NCBI GenBank assembly: GCA_002683155.1
Contig: NYST01000061.1
Coordinates: 22,297-43,529 of the forward strand
Length of the DNA: 21,233 nt
DNA from: Methanobacteriota archaeon
Lineage (GTDB): Archaea > Thermoplasmatota > Poseidoniia > Poseidoniales > Thalassarchaeaceae
Direction of reading: 5' to 3'
The notes under the pieces are model-generated. The model ran no database searches. It had not been told where the DNA came from and saw nothing but the letters and a program-made list of their open reading frames with translations. Numbering within the stretch: the stretch's first letter is position 1; every line of letters starts with the position of its first letter. Both the position numbers and the translations under genes were made by a program. Positions 6,922 to 14,645 of this stretch are shown here, piece by piece.

Positions 6922-9576
6922 TCACTCGGTTTTGTCGATTCTTCGAGATGGGACCCCTTTTGTCTTCATTTCTTTCTCTACGGTTCCAGAGGGCAATGCA
7001 CCATCCTGTTCTAATGCGGAAAGTGCGGCAATTACAATGCTATTTGCGTCTATTTCGAAGAAGGTCCGTAGGGCTTCTCTGGAATCTGAGCGCCCAAATC
7101 CATCGGTACCTAGAACCACGAACCGCCCTCCGACCCATTTCTGGATCATTTCAGGAACGGAGGAGATGAAATCTGAAGTGGCGATCGTAGGGGTTGCATC
7201 TCCAAAGCATTCGGAAACGTAAGGTTTCGATTGTTTACCTGGATCTAACCTCTTCTCCCTCTCATGTTGCATGCCAATTCTTCGGAGTTCCCCGTAGGAC
7301 GTTACCGACCAAACTTCGGAACCCACTCCATGATCACTAGACAGGGTCGAGGCGGCCTCTCTGACAATATTCAAAATTGGTCCGGAGCCTAGCAATCTGA
7401 CCTTGGGGCCACTGCCCTCAATCTCATCAACTAGATATGCGCCTCTAATTATACCGTCATCCGAACCGGCTGGCTTGGGTAACTGCTGTTGGTTCTCGTT
7501 GTATAGCATAATGTAATGGAACACATCCATATTCTCGCCCCACATTTCACTTATTCCGTGTCTAATTATTGCCGCGAGTTCGTATGCATAGGCAGGATCC
7601 CATGCTCGGCAGTGGGGAACTGCAGATGCCATCAGGAGGCTGTGTCCGTCTTGGTGCTGCAACCCTTCCCCATTGAGAGTTGTCCGACCTGCTGTTGCGC
7701 CCATTAGGAAGCCGCGAGCTCTAGCATCGGCAGCACTCCAGATTTGGTCTCCTACTCTCTGGAAACCAAACATTGAGTAGAATGTGTAGAAGGGCATTGT
7801 TGGAGAGTTGGCATGAGAATAAGAAGTGGCGCTAGAAATCCATGAGGCGATTGCGCCAGCCTCTGAAATGCCTTCTTGGAGTACCTGTCCTGATTCAGAT
7901 TCCTTGTAATTCAGTAGCATTTTATGGTCCACAGGTGTGTACTTCTGGCCCTTTGAAGCAAAAATTTCGAACTCACTGAAAAGCGGATCCATGCCGAAGG
8001 TCCTACCTTCATCAGGAATGATGGGGACAACCTGGTCTCCTATCTCAGATTTCATTATGTTCCTCAGTAGTCGAACGAAAGCCATGGTAGTGGAGACCTC
8101 TTGCCCCTCTGGAGTCCCATCATCGAATGCGGCGTAGACTTCCTCTCCTGGTAGATCTACGGCGATTTTTGCAGGTCTTCTGGATGGTAGGTGGCCTCCG
8201 AGTTTTTTTCTTTGCTCAAACAAATATTCGATTTCTTCCGACTCTTCTTCCAGAACTACGAATGGATCTTCCTCCATTCTAGAGTCATCCACGTCAAGCC
8301 CAAGTACATCACGATAGGCAACTAGGTCATCGAGAGTCATCTTCTTCTTTTGGTGAGTAGAGTTTCTTCCCTCGAATGAGTCGATTCCCCACCCCTTTAC
8401 GGTATGTGCAAGTATCACAGCGGGACCATTCGCCGATAGGGCTGCTTGGTAAGCAGAATATACCTTGATTGGATCGTGACCACCTCTTGTTAATTCCTCT
8501 ATTTCCTTGTCAGATATCGAATTCCCCAATCCTTGGAGTGATTCACTACCAGAGAACAACTCATCTCGGAATTCACTGATTGGTAGAGTGCTGAGTCGCT
8601 GCCAGTCTCCATCTGTAATGGTCTCGATCTTTTTCAACAACTCACCATTTGAGTCTAGTTGGAACACTCTATCCCATCCAGAACCCCAGATGACCTTGAT
8701 CACTGTCCAACCTGCCCCACGATACAGGCCTTCCAATTCTTGAATGATATTGGAATTCCCTCGAACTGGGCCATCTAGTCTCTGAAGGTTGCAATTGACA
8801 ACGACAACCAGGTTATCCAACTGTTCCCTCCCAGCTACTGCAATTGAAGCAATTGCCTCTGGTTCATCCATCTCCCCATCTCCCAGAAATGCAAAAACAC
8901 GACTCTCCGAGGTGTCGGCTAGATTTCGTTGGTGAAGGTACTTCCAGAATCTGGCCTGCATTACGGCACCAAGTGGACCAAGTCCCATGGAGACTGTTGG
9001 ATACTCCCAAAAATCTGGCATTAGACGAGGGTGTGGATATGAAGAAAGACCGTCTTTGAAGGCTTCCTGCCTGAAATTTGAGATTTGCTCCCTAGTTATC
9101 CTCCCCTCTAGGAAGGCTCGAGAGTATATTCCTGGACTGGCGTGACCTTGGATGTAAAGTGCGTCTCCTATCCCATTGTGTTCCTTGCCTCTGAAGATAT
9201 GGTTGAATCCGACCTCATACAATGTTGAGCTCGACGCATAAGTGGAAATGTGGCCACCTATCCCATCCATCCTCCTATTTGCATCGGAGACCATTGCTGC
9301 TGCGTTCCAAAGAACGTGGTTCTGGATCTTTTTCTCTATTCTCAAATTTCCTGGATATGGTTTTTGTTGCTCTATAGAAATTGAGTTCAGATATGGGGTC
9401 CTTGTAGTTGAGACGTCGATTCCAAGAGAAGTGGCCTCTGACAGCAATTCCTGTAGTAGTAGTCGGGCTCTTGAACTTCCAGAAGAAGAGGTCAGAGTCC
9501 TCAGTGACTCAAGCCACTCATCGGTCTCTTCTGGGTCCATATCGGGGAGGTTCTGACGTGGTTTGTTTGAGGACAT
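6922..9576 (-). CDS. aceE: Pyruvate dehydrogenase E1 component, homodimeric (AceE) type
   Basis: 884 residues from the chosen start, close to the 887 of E. coli AceE. Uses thiamine diphosphate to decarboxylate pyruvate and pass the acetyl group to lipoyl-E2, yielding acetyl-CoA. The TPP/Mg motif starts with GDGEMDEPE (about 232-240) and ends with NCN (about 261-263); active-site histidines are seen in GGHISTYAS (H109) and QGHASPG (H145), close to H106 and H142 in E. coli. The N-terminal DMDPEETDEWLESL resembles the E2-binding start of AceE. A longer reading from TTG 9615 adds 13 residues; ATG 9576 fits the family length better, and GAGG lies upstream. No E2 (aceF) or E3 (lpd) gene is in the window. 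The family is mainly bacterial; archaeal complexes normally use the two-chain E1 alpha/beta, so transfer from bacteria is likely. Followed by the LETM1-like gene, preceded by a GNAT gene. Confidence 0.95.
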   Translation of the reverse strand: MSSNKPRQNLPDMDPEETDEWLESLRTLTSSSGSSRARLLLQELLSEATSLGIDVSTTRTPYLNSISIEQQKPYPGNLRIEKKIQNHVLWNAAAMVSDANRRMDGIGGHISTYASSSTLYEVGFNHIFRGKEHNGIGDALYIQGHASPGIYSRAFLEGRITREQISNFRQEAFKDGLSSYPHPRLMPDFWEYPTVSMGLGPLGAVMQARFWKYLHQRNLADTSESRVFAFLGDGEMDEPEAIASIAVAGREQLDNLVVVVNCNLQRLDGPVRGNSNIIQELEGLYRGAGWTVIKVIWGSGWDRVFQLDSNGELLKKIETITDGDWQRLSTLPISEFRDELFSGSESLQGLGNSISDKEIEELTRGGHDPIKVYSAYQAALSANGPAVILAHTVKGWGIDSFEGRNSTHQKKKMTLDDLVAYRDVLGLDVDDSRMEEDPFVVLEEESEEIEYLFEQRKKLGGHLPSRRPAKIAVDLPGEEVYAAFDDGTPEGQEVSTTMAFVRLLRNIMKSEIGDQVVPIIPDEGRTFGMDPLFSEFEIFASKGQKYTPVDHKMLLNYKESESGQVLQEGISEAGAIASWISSATSYSHANSPTMPFYTFYSMFGFQRVGDQIWSAADARARGFLMGATAGRTTLNGEGLQHQDGHSLLMASAVPHCRAWDPAYAYELAAIIRHGISEMWGENMDVFHYIMLYNENQQQLPKPAGSDDGIIRGAYLVDEIEGSGPKVRLLGSGPILNIVREAASTLSSDHGVGSEVWSVTSYGELRRIGMQHEREKRLDPGKQSKPYVSECFGDATPTIATSDFISSVPEMIQKWVGGRFVVLGTDGFGRSDSREALRTFFEIDANSIVIAALSALEQDGALPSGTVEKEMKTKGVPSRRIDKTE

Positions 9577-9619
9577 ATCTGCACTACTGCCTCGCAGGGC
9601 AGAATCACCAGCCAAGGCG

Positions 9620-9631
9620 TGTTTTTTGAAT
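9620..9631 (-). promoter_or_regulatory. Possible A-rich promoter element before aceE
   Basis: Read on the minus strand the sequence is ATTCAAAAAACA, the only A/T-rich stretch in the 75 bases between the GNAT stop and the aceE ATG at 9576. It lies about 45-55 bases before that ATG, so a transcript would have a short leader that includes the GAGG ribosome-binding site. It is not a canonical TATA box; read-through from the GNAT gene is equally possible. Confidence 0.25.
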
Positions 9632-9651
9632 GGGTCGATGTTCTAATCTGC

Positions 9652-10266
9652 TTAAACGGGGGATGTGTTTGGCCCGACTTCGATGAGATGGCATTCGTGA
9701 ATCGTCCTAACTCCTGCTACGGTAATTGCGGAGTCCCCGGATACGTATCTCTCACCCTTCCACTTCCTGACGGTTCTAACCACGGTCTTGGAACCCGGCG
9801 CATTGTTTGGGTCTACCTTTACTTCTACAATTAGCTCTCCAACCTGGCCCAACCAACCCAAAGCCGCATCGATGCTTCTTCGAGCATACCCATGCCGCTG
9901 CTCGGAACTGCGTACCCAATAGCCCAAGTTCCAGGTTGCTCTATCAGATCTGGTCACTCTATCGAAACCAATTAGTCCAATCACATACCCATCCCACGGA
10001 CGAATCATGATCCAGTGATGTAGGAGACCCGTGCGTCCCTTTCTCTCGGTATCTCCAATAAAATCCTCAATCTGAGGCTTAATTTCATTATCAGGATTTA
10101 TCCATGGCATGGCTCTAATGACGTCTGGCCAAGTTTCCTCGAAAGCCTCGACTATTTCCGTGATGTGTGACTTGGATGCTGGCCTAAGCACCAAGCCTTC
10201 ATCGACCCTGATAGAAGAGGTTGCCCTCCTATGCATAATCTTGGGGGGAGAGGGCCATCGCATCAT
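9652..10266 (-). CDS. GNAT acetyltransferase, RimJ/RimL-like
   Basis: 204 residues. The core LGYWVRSSEQRHGYARRSIDAAL (about 115-137) is the acetyl-CoA-binding segment of RimJ/RimL-type N-acetyltransferases (G-Y-W-V/I ... Q/R-x-x-G-x-A/G). The VDPNNAPGSKTVVR segment (about 152-165) matches the following beta strand and N-x-x-S helix that close the active site. The donor is acetyl-CoA; the acceptor (a ribosomal protein N-terminus, a small molecule or other) cannot be told. The start has two tandem ATGs (10266 and 10263) with a weak GGA before them; another ATG at 10233 would still keep the whole domain. It lies between the zinc-ribbon gene (20-base gap) and aceE (75-base gap) on the same strand. 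Confidence 0.85.
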   Translation of the reverse strand: MMRWPSPPKIMHRRATSSIRVDEGLVLRPASKSHITEIVEAFEETWPDVIRAMPWINPDNEIKPQIEDFIGDTERKGRTGLLHHWIMIRPWDGYVIGLIGFDRVTRSDRATWNLGYWVRSSEQRHGYARRSIDAALGWLGQVGELIVEVKVDPNNAPGSKTVVRTVRKWKGERYVSGDSAITVAGVRTIHECHLIEVGPNTSPV

Positions 10267-10286
10267 TCCTGCGTATAGAGGATTGG

Positions 10287-11396
10287 TTATGAAGTCAGTT
10301 TCTCCTTTGCTCGAACGACGTCTGGGTCTTCTGGATTGGTTTCGTAGGCTGATTCAACCATCCTTTGTGCCTCATTATTCCTTCCAATTGACATAAGTAA
10401 CTTGCCGACGGAGTAAATCAAGGAAGGCCTTTCGCCCAAATGCGGACCTACTTCGTCGAGAAGGACGGTTGTTTGGGCCTTGTTCTGCTCTTTTGCAGCC
10501 CTGAAGGCTGCTTGGAGTTGTTTGATAATTTCCGGAACGGGCCATTCGTCCTGTTGCTGCCATGGCCAGAATGATGATTTTGTCTGATTCGGGTTTTCGT
10601 TTGATTCCTGGCCTTCGAGAAGTAAGTCAGGTGCAGACGGAAGTTGAACTGGAGTTTCGATATCCGCAGGGTAATTTTCTTCGTGGATCGGTATCGCTGT
10701 AAGTCTTGGAATAGGGATTGACGGGGCTGGGGGTATTGGAATTTCAGCTTTCATTGGTGACTGCTCCTTTGCGAAGGCCACCTCGAATTCATCCACCCGT
10801 CCATCTCCATCAAAATCATCCTCTTCTATACTCTCAACTTCTCTTGTCGGGGAGCCCATTTCATTGGCCTCAATAATCTCGTAGGAATCTAGTGGTTGAG
10901 TAAAATTTGGAGTCTCGGCATTTGGTTGGATTAGCTCTATTGTTCTATTATCCAATTCCTCTTCCTCGTCGAGGGGGCTTGTTGGCACTTCGAATTTCTG
11001 AACGAATTGTGGAATATCATCTGCTGTAAGCTCGTACTCCTCTTCAATCTCTTCGGCAGGAGTCGCGAACGGATCAAAATCTGGCTTTCTATCCAATTGA
11101 ACGTCATCGTCTCCTCCATATTGTGAGACTTCTACGGTTAAGTCGTCAAAGGCAAATGATGGAGGAATTGGATCATTCTCCTCTTGATCCTCTTCAATCT
11201 CGCTCATCAGCTGATCCAATAGATCTGTGGACTCGTTATCTCCGAGTCCTGAACTCTGCTGGAAAGAAGGTCGATCTATCTGATAGTAGCACCTTGTACA
11301 AACCTTGGTCCCCTCTTGGTTCGAGTGCTGGCAAGAAGGACAGGTGACTCCCTTTTGGTTGGAATTACTCCATGACTTAAATCTGTCAAATACCAA
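10287..11396 (-). CDS. Acidic zinc-ribbon protein with EF-hand-like loop and possible C-terminal TPR
   Basis: About 369 residues from the chosen start. Function not recognised. Near the N-terminus a zinc ribbon is plain: CPSCQ...CTRC (C19, C22, C33, C36 in this numbering). A long, very acidic and proline-containing middle follows, probably disordered. Within it, the codons at 10782-10817 give DFDGDGRVDEFE, an exact EF-hand calcium loop (D1, D3, D5, G6, V8, E12). The last 85 residues look helical with a TPR-like pattern (LLMSIGRNNEAQRMVESAYETNP). No signal peptide or membrane segment. The open frame reaches a GTG at 11447, but that would leave only 5 bases to the longest helicase reading; TTG 11396 is chosen because GAGGGG lies 6 bases before it and a TATA-like box is about 40 bases upstream. 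Start confidence is low. It resembles adaptor or scaffold proteins; no partner is known. Confidence 0.7.
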   Translation of the reverse strand: MVFDRFKSWSNSNQKGVTCPSCQHSNQEGTKVCTRCYYQIDRPSFQQSSGLGDNESTDLLDQLMSEIEEDQEENDPIPPSFAFDDLTVEVSQYGGDDDVQLDRKPDFDPFATPAEEIEEEYELTADDIPQFVQKFEVPTSPLDEEEELDNRTIELIQPNAETPNFTQPLDSYEIIEANEMGSPTREVESIEEDDFDGDGRVDEFEVAFAKEQSPMKAEIPIPPAPSIPIPRLTAIPIHEENYPADIETPVQLPSAPDLLLEGQESNENPNQTKSSFWPWQQQDEWPVPEIIKQLQAAFRAAKEQNKAQTTVLLDEVGPHLGERPSLIYSVGKLLMSIGRNNEAQRMVESAYETNPEDPDVVRAKEKLTS

Positions 11397-11433
11397 TCTC
11401 GTCCCCTCAGCATTTCCTTTCGACGGTGGTGAA

Positions 11434-11444
11434 CGTTTAATTCT
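11434..11444. promoter_or_regulatory. TATA-like box between zinc-ribbon and helicase genes
   Basis: CGTTTAATTCT is the only A/T-rich block in the divergent gap. Read in either direction it has TTTAATT/AATTAAA and lies about 40 bases before the preferred zinc-ribbon start (11396) and about 65 before the preferred helicase start (11507). Both chosen starts have purine-rich ribosome-binding sites, so short leaders fit. The longest possible readings (11447 and 11453) would place this box inside a gene, which argues against at least one of them. Confidence 0.35.
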
Positions 11445-11496
11445 CACTGGGAATGGTTTGTTTTGTTGAATCTAGGACTCATCAAGTAACCGTGAT

Positions 11497-11502
11497 AGGT
11501 GG
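11497..11502 (+). promoter_or_regulatory. Ribosome-binding site AGGTGG deciding the helicase start
   Basis: AGGTGG lies four bases before GTG 11507. The same hexamer at the same spacing precedes the thioredoxin ATG (18223). This favours GTG 11507 over the ATG at 11453, which has no such site. Confidence 0.45.
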
Positions 11503-11506
11503 CAGG

Positions 11507-13450
11507 GTGGCACGGGCATACGTGGTCGGCTCTGATAATACAGTTCCAAGTCGTTTCAAAAGGAGCCAGGATCATCACGAGGCTTACCTTCGTTTGATTC
11601 GATGGGAGTTAGATGATGAGTTGGCAATGACTGAGGAGAGGCTAAGAAATTGGTCAGAAAAGAAGTTGGAAGCAAATGGGATTGCTCTGTTCGGACTTAT
11701 TGCCAAGACCGATGGCTGGTTATTTGGTCAACAAATAATTAAGCTCCGGCAAGGAGGCGGAAAGAGCCTCGGTTCTCATCGTTTCAGACAGGGTGACATA
11801 GTGATGCTCAGTAGAGGGAGCCCATTGACTGAGAAGCCCATTGAGGCCATTGTTAGCAATAGGAGCAGGGATTCGATTAGGATTGTTCTTCCTGAGTCGC
11901 CGCAGGGTCTGCGCAAGGGGACATGGAGGATTGACCGAGGAGCAAACAGAGTTGCATTCGATAGGATGAGGGATGCACTCAACTCTATCTTCGAGGAAGA
12001 TGGGAGTGCTCCTCTAAGGGAGCTGATTCTAGGTCTAGTTCATGACCCAATTGGGACTGCTTCTCTAATTCCGGAGCTTGGAGGAGTGAAGCAAAAAAGG
12101 ACAACGCTGCCAAGTGATATGAATAAGGCTCAGAGAGATGCTGCAGAGAGTGCGATAAATAGGAGGCTGACGTTGATTCAAGGTCCTCCTGGTACGGGGA
12201 AGACGCACACTGCAGTTAGGATTCTAGAGAACTGGGCAATACTGGACACTGGAACTGTTCTTGCAGTAGCGGACTCAAATGTGGCAGTTGACAACCTTCT
12301 GGAGGGTTTGCTGGAGAGGGGGGTCAGGGCGGTGAGGCTGGGACAGCCTGTGAAGGTCAGAGAGAACCTGAGAAATGCCACTATGGATGCTAGGATGGAG
12401 AGTCACGAGTTGAATAGGGATCTTGTAGAGGAGATTGAGAGGAATGAGAAACTGTCTAGGAGGATTAAGGGCATGAGGGGGGGGAAGGAGAAAGGCCTGG
12501 CGCATAGGGACCTTAGCAGGGGGTGGAAGGAAGTGAAGAGGCTCGAAAGGCAGATTCGGGATGACATTCTAGATAGAGCCCAGGTTCTTTGCTGTACGTG
12601 TATTGGTTCGGGACATGAGTTACTTGATGGTCGAAGGTTTTCCCGGGTGTTGATTGATGAAGCAACCCAAGCAACGGAGCCTGCTGCATTAGTCCCCATC
12701 GTGAAAGGATCCAGGCAGGTCGTACTGGTCGGCGATCACAGGCAACTGCCGCCAACCGTCATTTCTCGAAGGGCCGAGGGTGGGGGGTTGAGTCGATCTC
12801 TTTTCGAACGCCTGGTGGATATGGGGATCAAGCCTCTACTGCTCAATACCCAATATAGGATGCATCCATCCATTTCTGAGTTTCCTAATTCTCAGTTCTA
12901 CGGAGGAATGCTTGAGGATGGGGTGAATGGATCCGAAAGGGAGGCACCTCCTGGGATGCTTTGGCCTAATTGGGATGCCCCGTTAACGTTCCTTCCAGTT
13001 GATGGGGATGAGTTACTATCGCCGGATGGGGCATCTAAGGAGAATGCAGCAGAGGCATCATGGGCGGTAAAAATTCTGATGGGTTTTGTGGATGATGGTG
13101 GACTAGAACTAGCAGACATAGGGATTGTGACCCCATACGCGGGACAAGTGAGGGCGATTAGGGATATGCTGCCAGAGTCGATGCAGGGCGTCGAGGTCAG
13201 GACCGTTGACGGATACCAGGGTAGAGAGAAAGATGTGATAATATTCTCTTGCGTTAGGTCAAACTCTGATGGAAATGTCGGTTTCCTCTCTGATAGAAGA
13301 AGGCTAAACGTAGCACTAACTAGATCTAAGCGTGGTCTCGTGGTAATTGGAAATCCGGAGACACTGAGGCATGATGAGAATTGGAGAGACTGGATCGAGC
13401 ATGTGAGGAATCGCAAACTTGAGGCATGGCATCTCCTGGGTACTGCATGA
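11507..13450 (+). CDS. Superfamily 1B helicase, UPF1/IGHMBP2-like
   Basis: About 647 residues; ATP-driven DNA/RNA helicase or translocase. Numbered from ATG 11453 (subtract 18 for the chosen GTG start): Walker A GPPGTGKT at 244-251, motif II DEAT at 402-405, motif III GDHRQLPPT at 427-435, QYRMHP at 467-472, motif V TVDGYQGRE at 584-592, and motif VI NVALTRSK at 619-626. A charged helical insert near 305-375 fits the 1B/1C region of the UPF1-like group. The segment before Walker A resembles the beta-barrel of IGHMBP2, including the helix (HHEAYLRLIRWELDDE) that normally precedes it. Family members act on RNA or DNA 5' to 3'; the substrate here is not known. The start is uncertain (ATG 11453 versus GTG 11507 with AGGTGG). 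It opens a plus-strand operon with RDD, YrdC and MAP genes. Confidence 0.93.
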   Translation: MARAYVVGSDNTVPSRFKRSQDHHEAYLRLIRWELDDELAMTEERLRNWSEKKLEANGIALFGLIAKTDGWLFGQQIIKLRQGGGKSLGSHRFRQGDIVMLSRGSPLTEKPIEAIVSNRSRDSIRIVLPESPQGLRKGTWRIDRGANRVAFDRMRDALNSIFEEDGSAPLRELILGLVHDPIGTASLIPELGGVKQKRTTLPSDMNKAQRDAAESAINRRLTLIQGPPGTGKTHTAVRILENWAILDTGTVLAVADSNVAVDNLLEGLLERGVRAVRLGQPVKVRENLRNATMDARMESHELNRDLVEEIERNEKLSRRIKGMRGGKEKGLAHRDLSRGWKEVKRLERQIRDDILDRAQVLCCTCIGSGHELLDGRRFSRVLIDEATQATEPAALVPIVKGSRQVVLVGDHRQLPPTVISRRAEGGGLSRSLFERLVDMGIKPLLLNTQYRMHPSISEFPNSQFYGGMLEDGVNGSEREAPPGMLWPNWDAPLTFLPVDGDELLSPDGASKENAAEASWAVKILMGFVDDGGLELADIGIVTPYAGQVRAIRDMLPESMQGVEVRTVDGYQGREKDVIIFSCVRSNSDGNVGFLSDRRRLNVALTRSKRGLVVIGNPETLRHDENWRDWIEHVRNRKLEAWHLLGTA

Positions 13451-13459
13451 GGTGCATGA

Positions 13460-14032
13460 ATGGGCGATCATGACTCTCCAATCTCAATTCATGGTGGAGG
13501 GACTCTGGCGAAAGCGATAGTGTCGCAAGAAAATGACCATTGGTCGGTTCCTGATGGTGCTATTCTGGCCTCTTGGGCAAGGAGATTTGTGGCGTTCATC
13601 ATTGATGTCACAATCGTATACTCAGTACTGAATCTGTCAACAGGGAGAATGGTTGCTAACGCATTGAATGTTAGGCTATGGGCATCTTCTGATTTTCACT
13701 ATTCTGTAGCATTTGCAGCTATTTTGCTTGCCAGTCACTGGCTATACTGGAGAGTAACAGGTTTGGCTTTCTCGAGATCTCTGGGGCAGAAGATGCTTGG
13801 AATCGCGGTAGTGAAGGATAACGGGGATGAGGTTACCAGCGAGATATGGGATAATCGAGCATTTGGAAAGCTCCTGTACCTAATTCCAGTATTGAACATC
13901 TATTTCGGAATCTACGAGTTGGCTAGGATTTCGCAGAGGCACACTCATCAGTCAAATCTTGATCTTCGAGTGGGGACAATTGTGGCACATTCCGCTTCTC
14001 TGCCTCCAGGAAGTAGAAGGCACATCAGATAG
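13460..14032 (+). CDS. RDD-family membrane protein
   Basis: 190 residues. Integral membrane protein with likely three membrane segments: around residues 42-60 (FVAFIIDVTIVYSVL), 74-93 (SVAFAAILLASHWLYW) and 135-152 (GKLLYLIPVLNIYFGIY). RDD hallmarks are visible: the arginines and aspartate in ASWARRFVAFIID at about 37-49, and SLGQKMLGIAVV at about 108-119, the conserved second segment. Some RDD proteins have been linked to ion or sodium/proton transport, but most have no assigned role. ATG 13460 follows AGGTG by five bases, and the gene begins 9 bases after the helicase stop. The first 30 residues are polar and the C-terminus is basic (SRRHIR). Confidence 0.85.
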   Translation: MGDHDSPISIHGGGTLAKAIVSQENDHWSVPDGAILASWARRFVAFIIDVTIVYSVLNLSTGRMVANALNVRLWASSDFHYSVAFAAILLASHWLYWRVTGLAFSRSLGQKMLGIAVVKDNGDEVTSEIWDNRAFGKLLYLIPVLNIYFGIYELARISQRHTHQSNLDLRVGTIVAHSASLPPGSRRHIR

Positions 14033-14040
14033 GTGCATGA
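14031..14040 (+). repeat. AGGTGCATGA ribosome-binding decamer, second copy (first at 13450-13459)
   Basis: The decamer AGGTGCATGA occurs at both the helicase/RDD and RDD/YrdC junctions. AGGTG matches the 3' end of archaeal 16S rRNA (anti-GGTGA). In the first copy the start ATG follows five bases after AGGTG, in the second ATG 14043 follows seven bases after it; the ATG inside the second copy (14037) is only one base away, which makes 14043 the better YrdC start. Confidence 0.5.
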
Positions 14041-14042
14041 GT

Positions 14043-14645
14043 ATGGAAGATGCCATTGAGTGGGTAAAGTCTGGCAAATGCATTGTCTACCCCACTTCTA
14101 CACTTCCTGCTCTTGGGTGCATTCCGGAAGTAAGTGCTCTAGATGCTTTGTTTGAGATCAAGGGAAGGCCTAGGAGCGCACCTGTAAGTCTGGGAGTAGC
14201 CAATCTTAGTCAGGCTAGTGAGATTGTTGAAGTCACAGATGATGTATACGAAATTCTAGAGGATTTTCCGAAGGGTTCCCTAACGATTGTCCTCAAACCA
14301 AAAGACGAGTTGGACATACGCCTAGGTTCCAAGGGCGTTGCTGTTCGTGTTGTGTCTGATCCAAGAGCTAGGGAACTCCTCCTAAAGACCGGTCCATTGA
14401 CGGCCACGAGTGCAAATAAGACCGGTGAAGATCCCCTGTTGGATTGTATTGCGGCCGCTGATTCCCTTTGTACCTCGGAACACGATGTTTTGGGGGTTGA
14501 TGGGGGATGTGATGGAGGTCTGCCCAGTACGTTGATAGCATGGCATACGGTCTGCGATTCGCCTGAGTCGCAGAGTATAGAGGTAGTAAGGGAAGGAAAG
14601 GTCAGTACCGAGGAAGTATTAGCATGGTGGAAGAGGAGGATCTGA
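14043..14645 (+). CDS. YrdC/Sua5-domain protein (threonylcarbamoyl-AMP synthase-like)
   Basis: About 200 residues, a single YrdC domain without the Sua5 C-terminal extension. YrdC/Sua5 enzymes make threonylcarbamoyl-AMP from threonine, bicarbonate and ATP, the first step of the t6A37 modification of ANN-decoding tRNAs. Seen here: VYPTSTLPALGC near residues 15-26 (family norm Y-P-T-E-T-x-Y-G-L-G), KGRPRSAPVSLGV near 40-52 with the K-x-R pair, and TATSANKTGEDP with the S-x-N nucleotide-binding motif. The first motif is off the norm (S for E, P-A for Y-G), so substrate use may differ. A longer reading from 13959 would run into the RDD gene; ATG 14043 fits the family and the AGGTG site. Its last 22 bases overlap the MAP start, suggesting translational coupling. 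Confidence 0.85.
   Translation: MEDAIEWVKSGKCIVYPTSTLPALGCIPEVSALDALFEIKGRPRSAPVSLGVANLSQASEIVEVTDDVYEILEDFPKGSLTIVLKPKDELDIRLGSKGVAVRVVSDPRARELLLKTGPLTATSANKTGEDPLLDCIAAADSLCTSEHDVLGVDGGCDGGLPSTLIAWHTVCDSPESQSIEVVREGKVSTEEVLAWWKRRI

Noticed and set aside
12898..13416. 172-residue minus-strand reading frame opposite the helicase
   Set aside because: Serine/proline-rich shadow of a well-supported helicase gene with no family resemblance.
13959..14042. Longer YrdC reading starting at 13959
   Set aside because: It runs through the end of the RDD gene and adds 28 residues with no family match.
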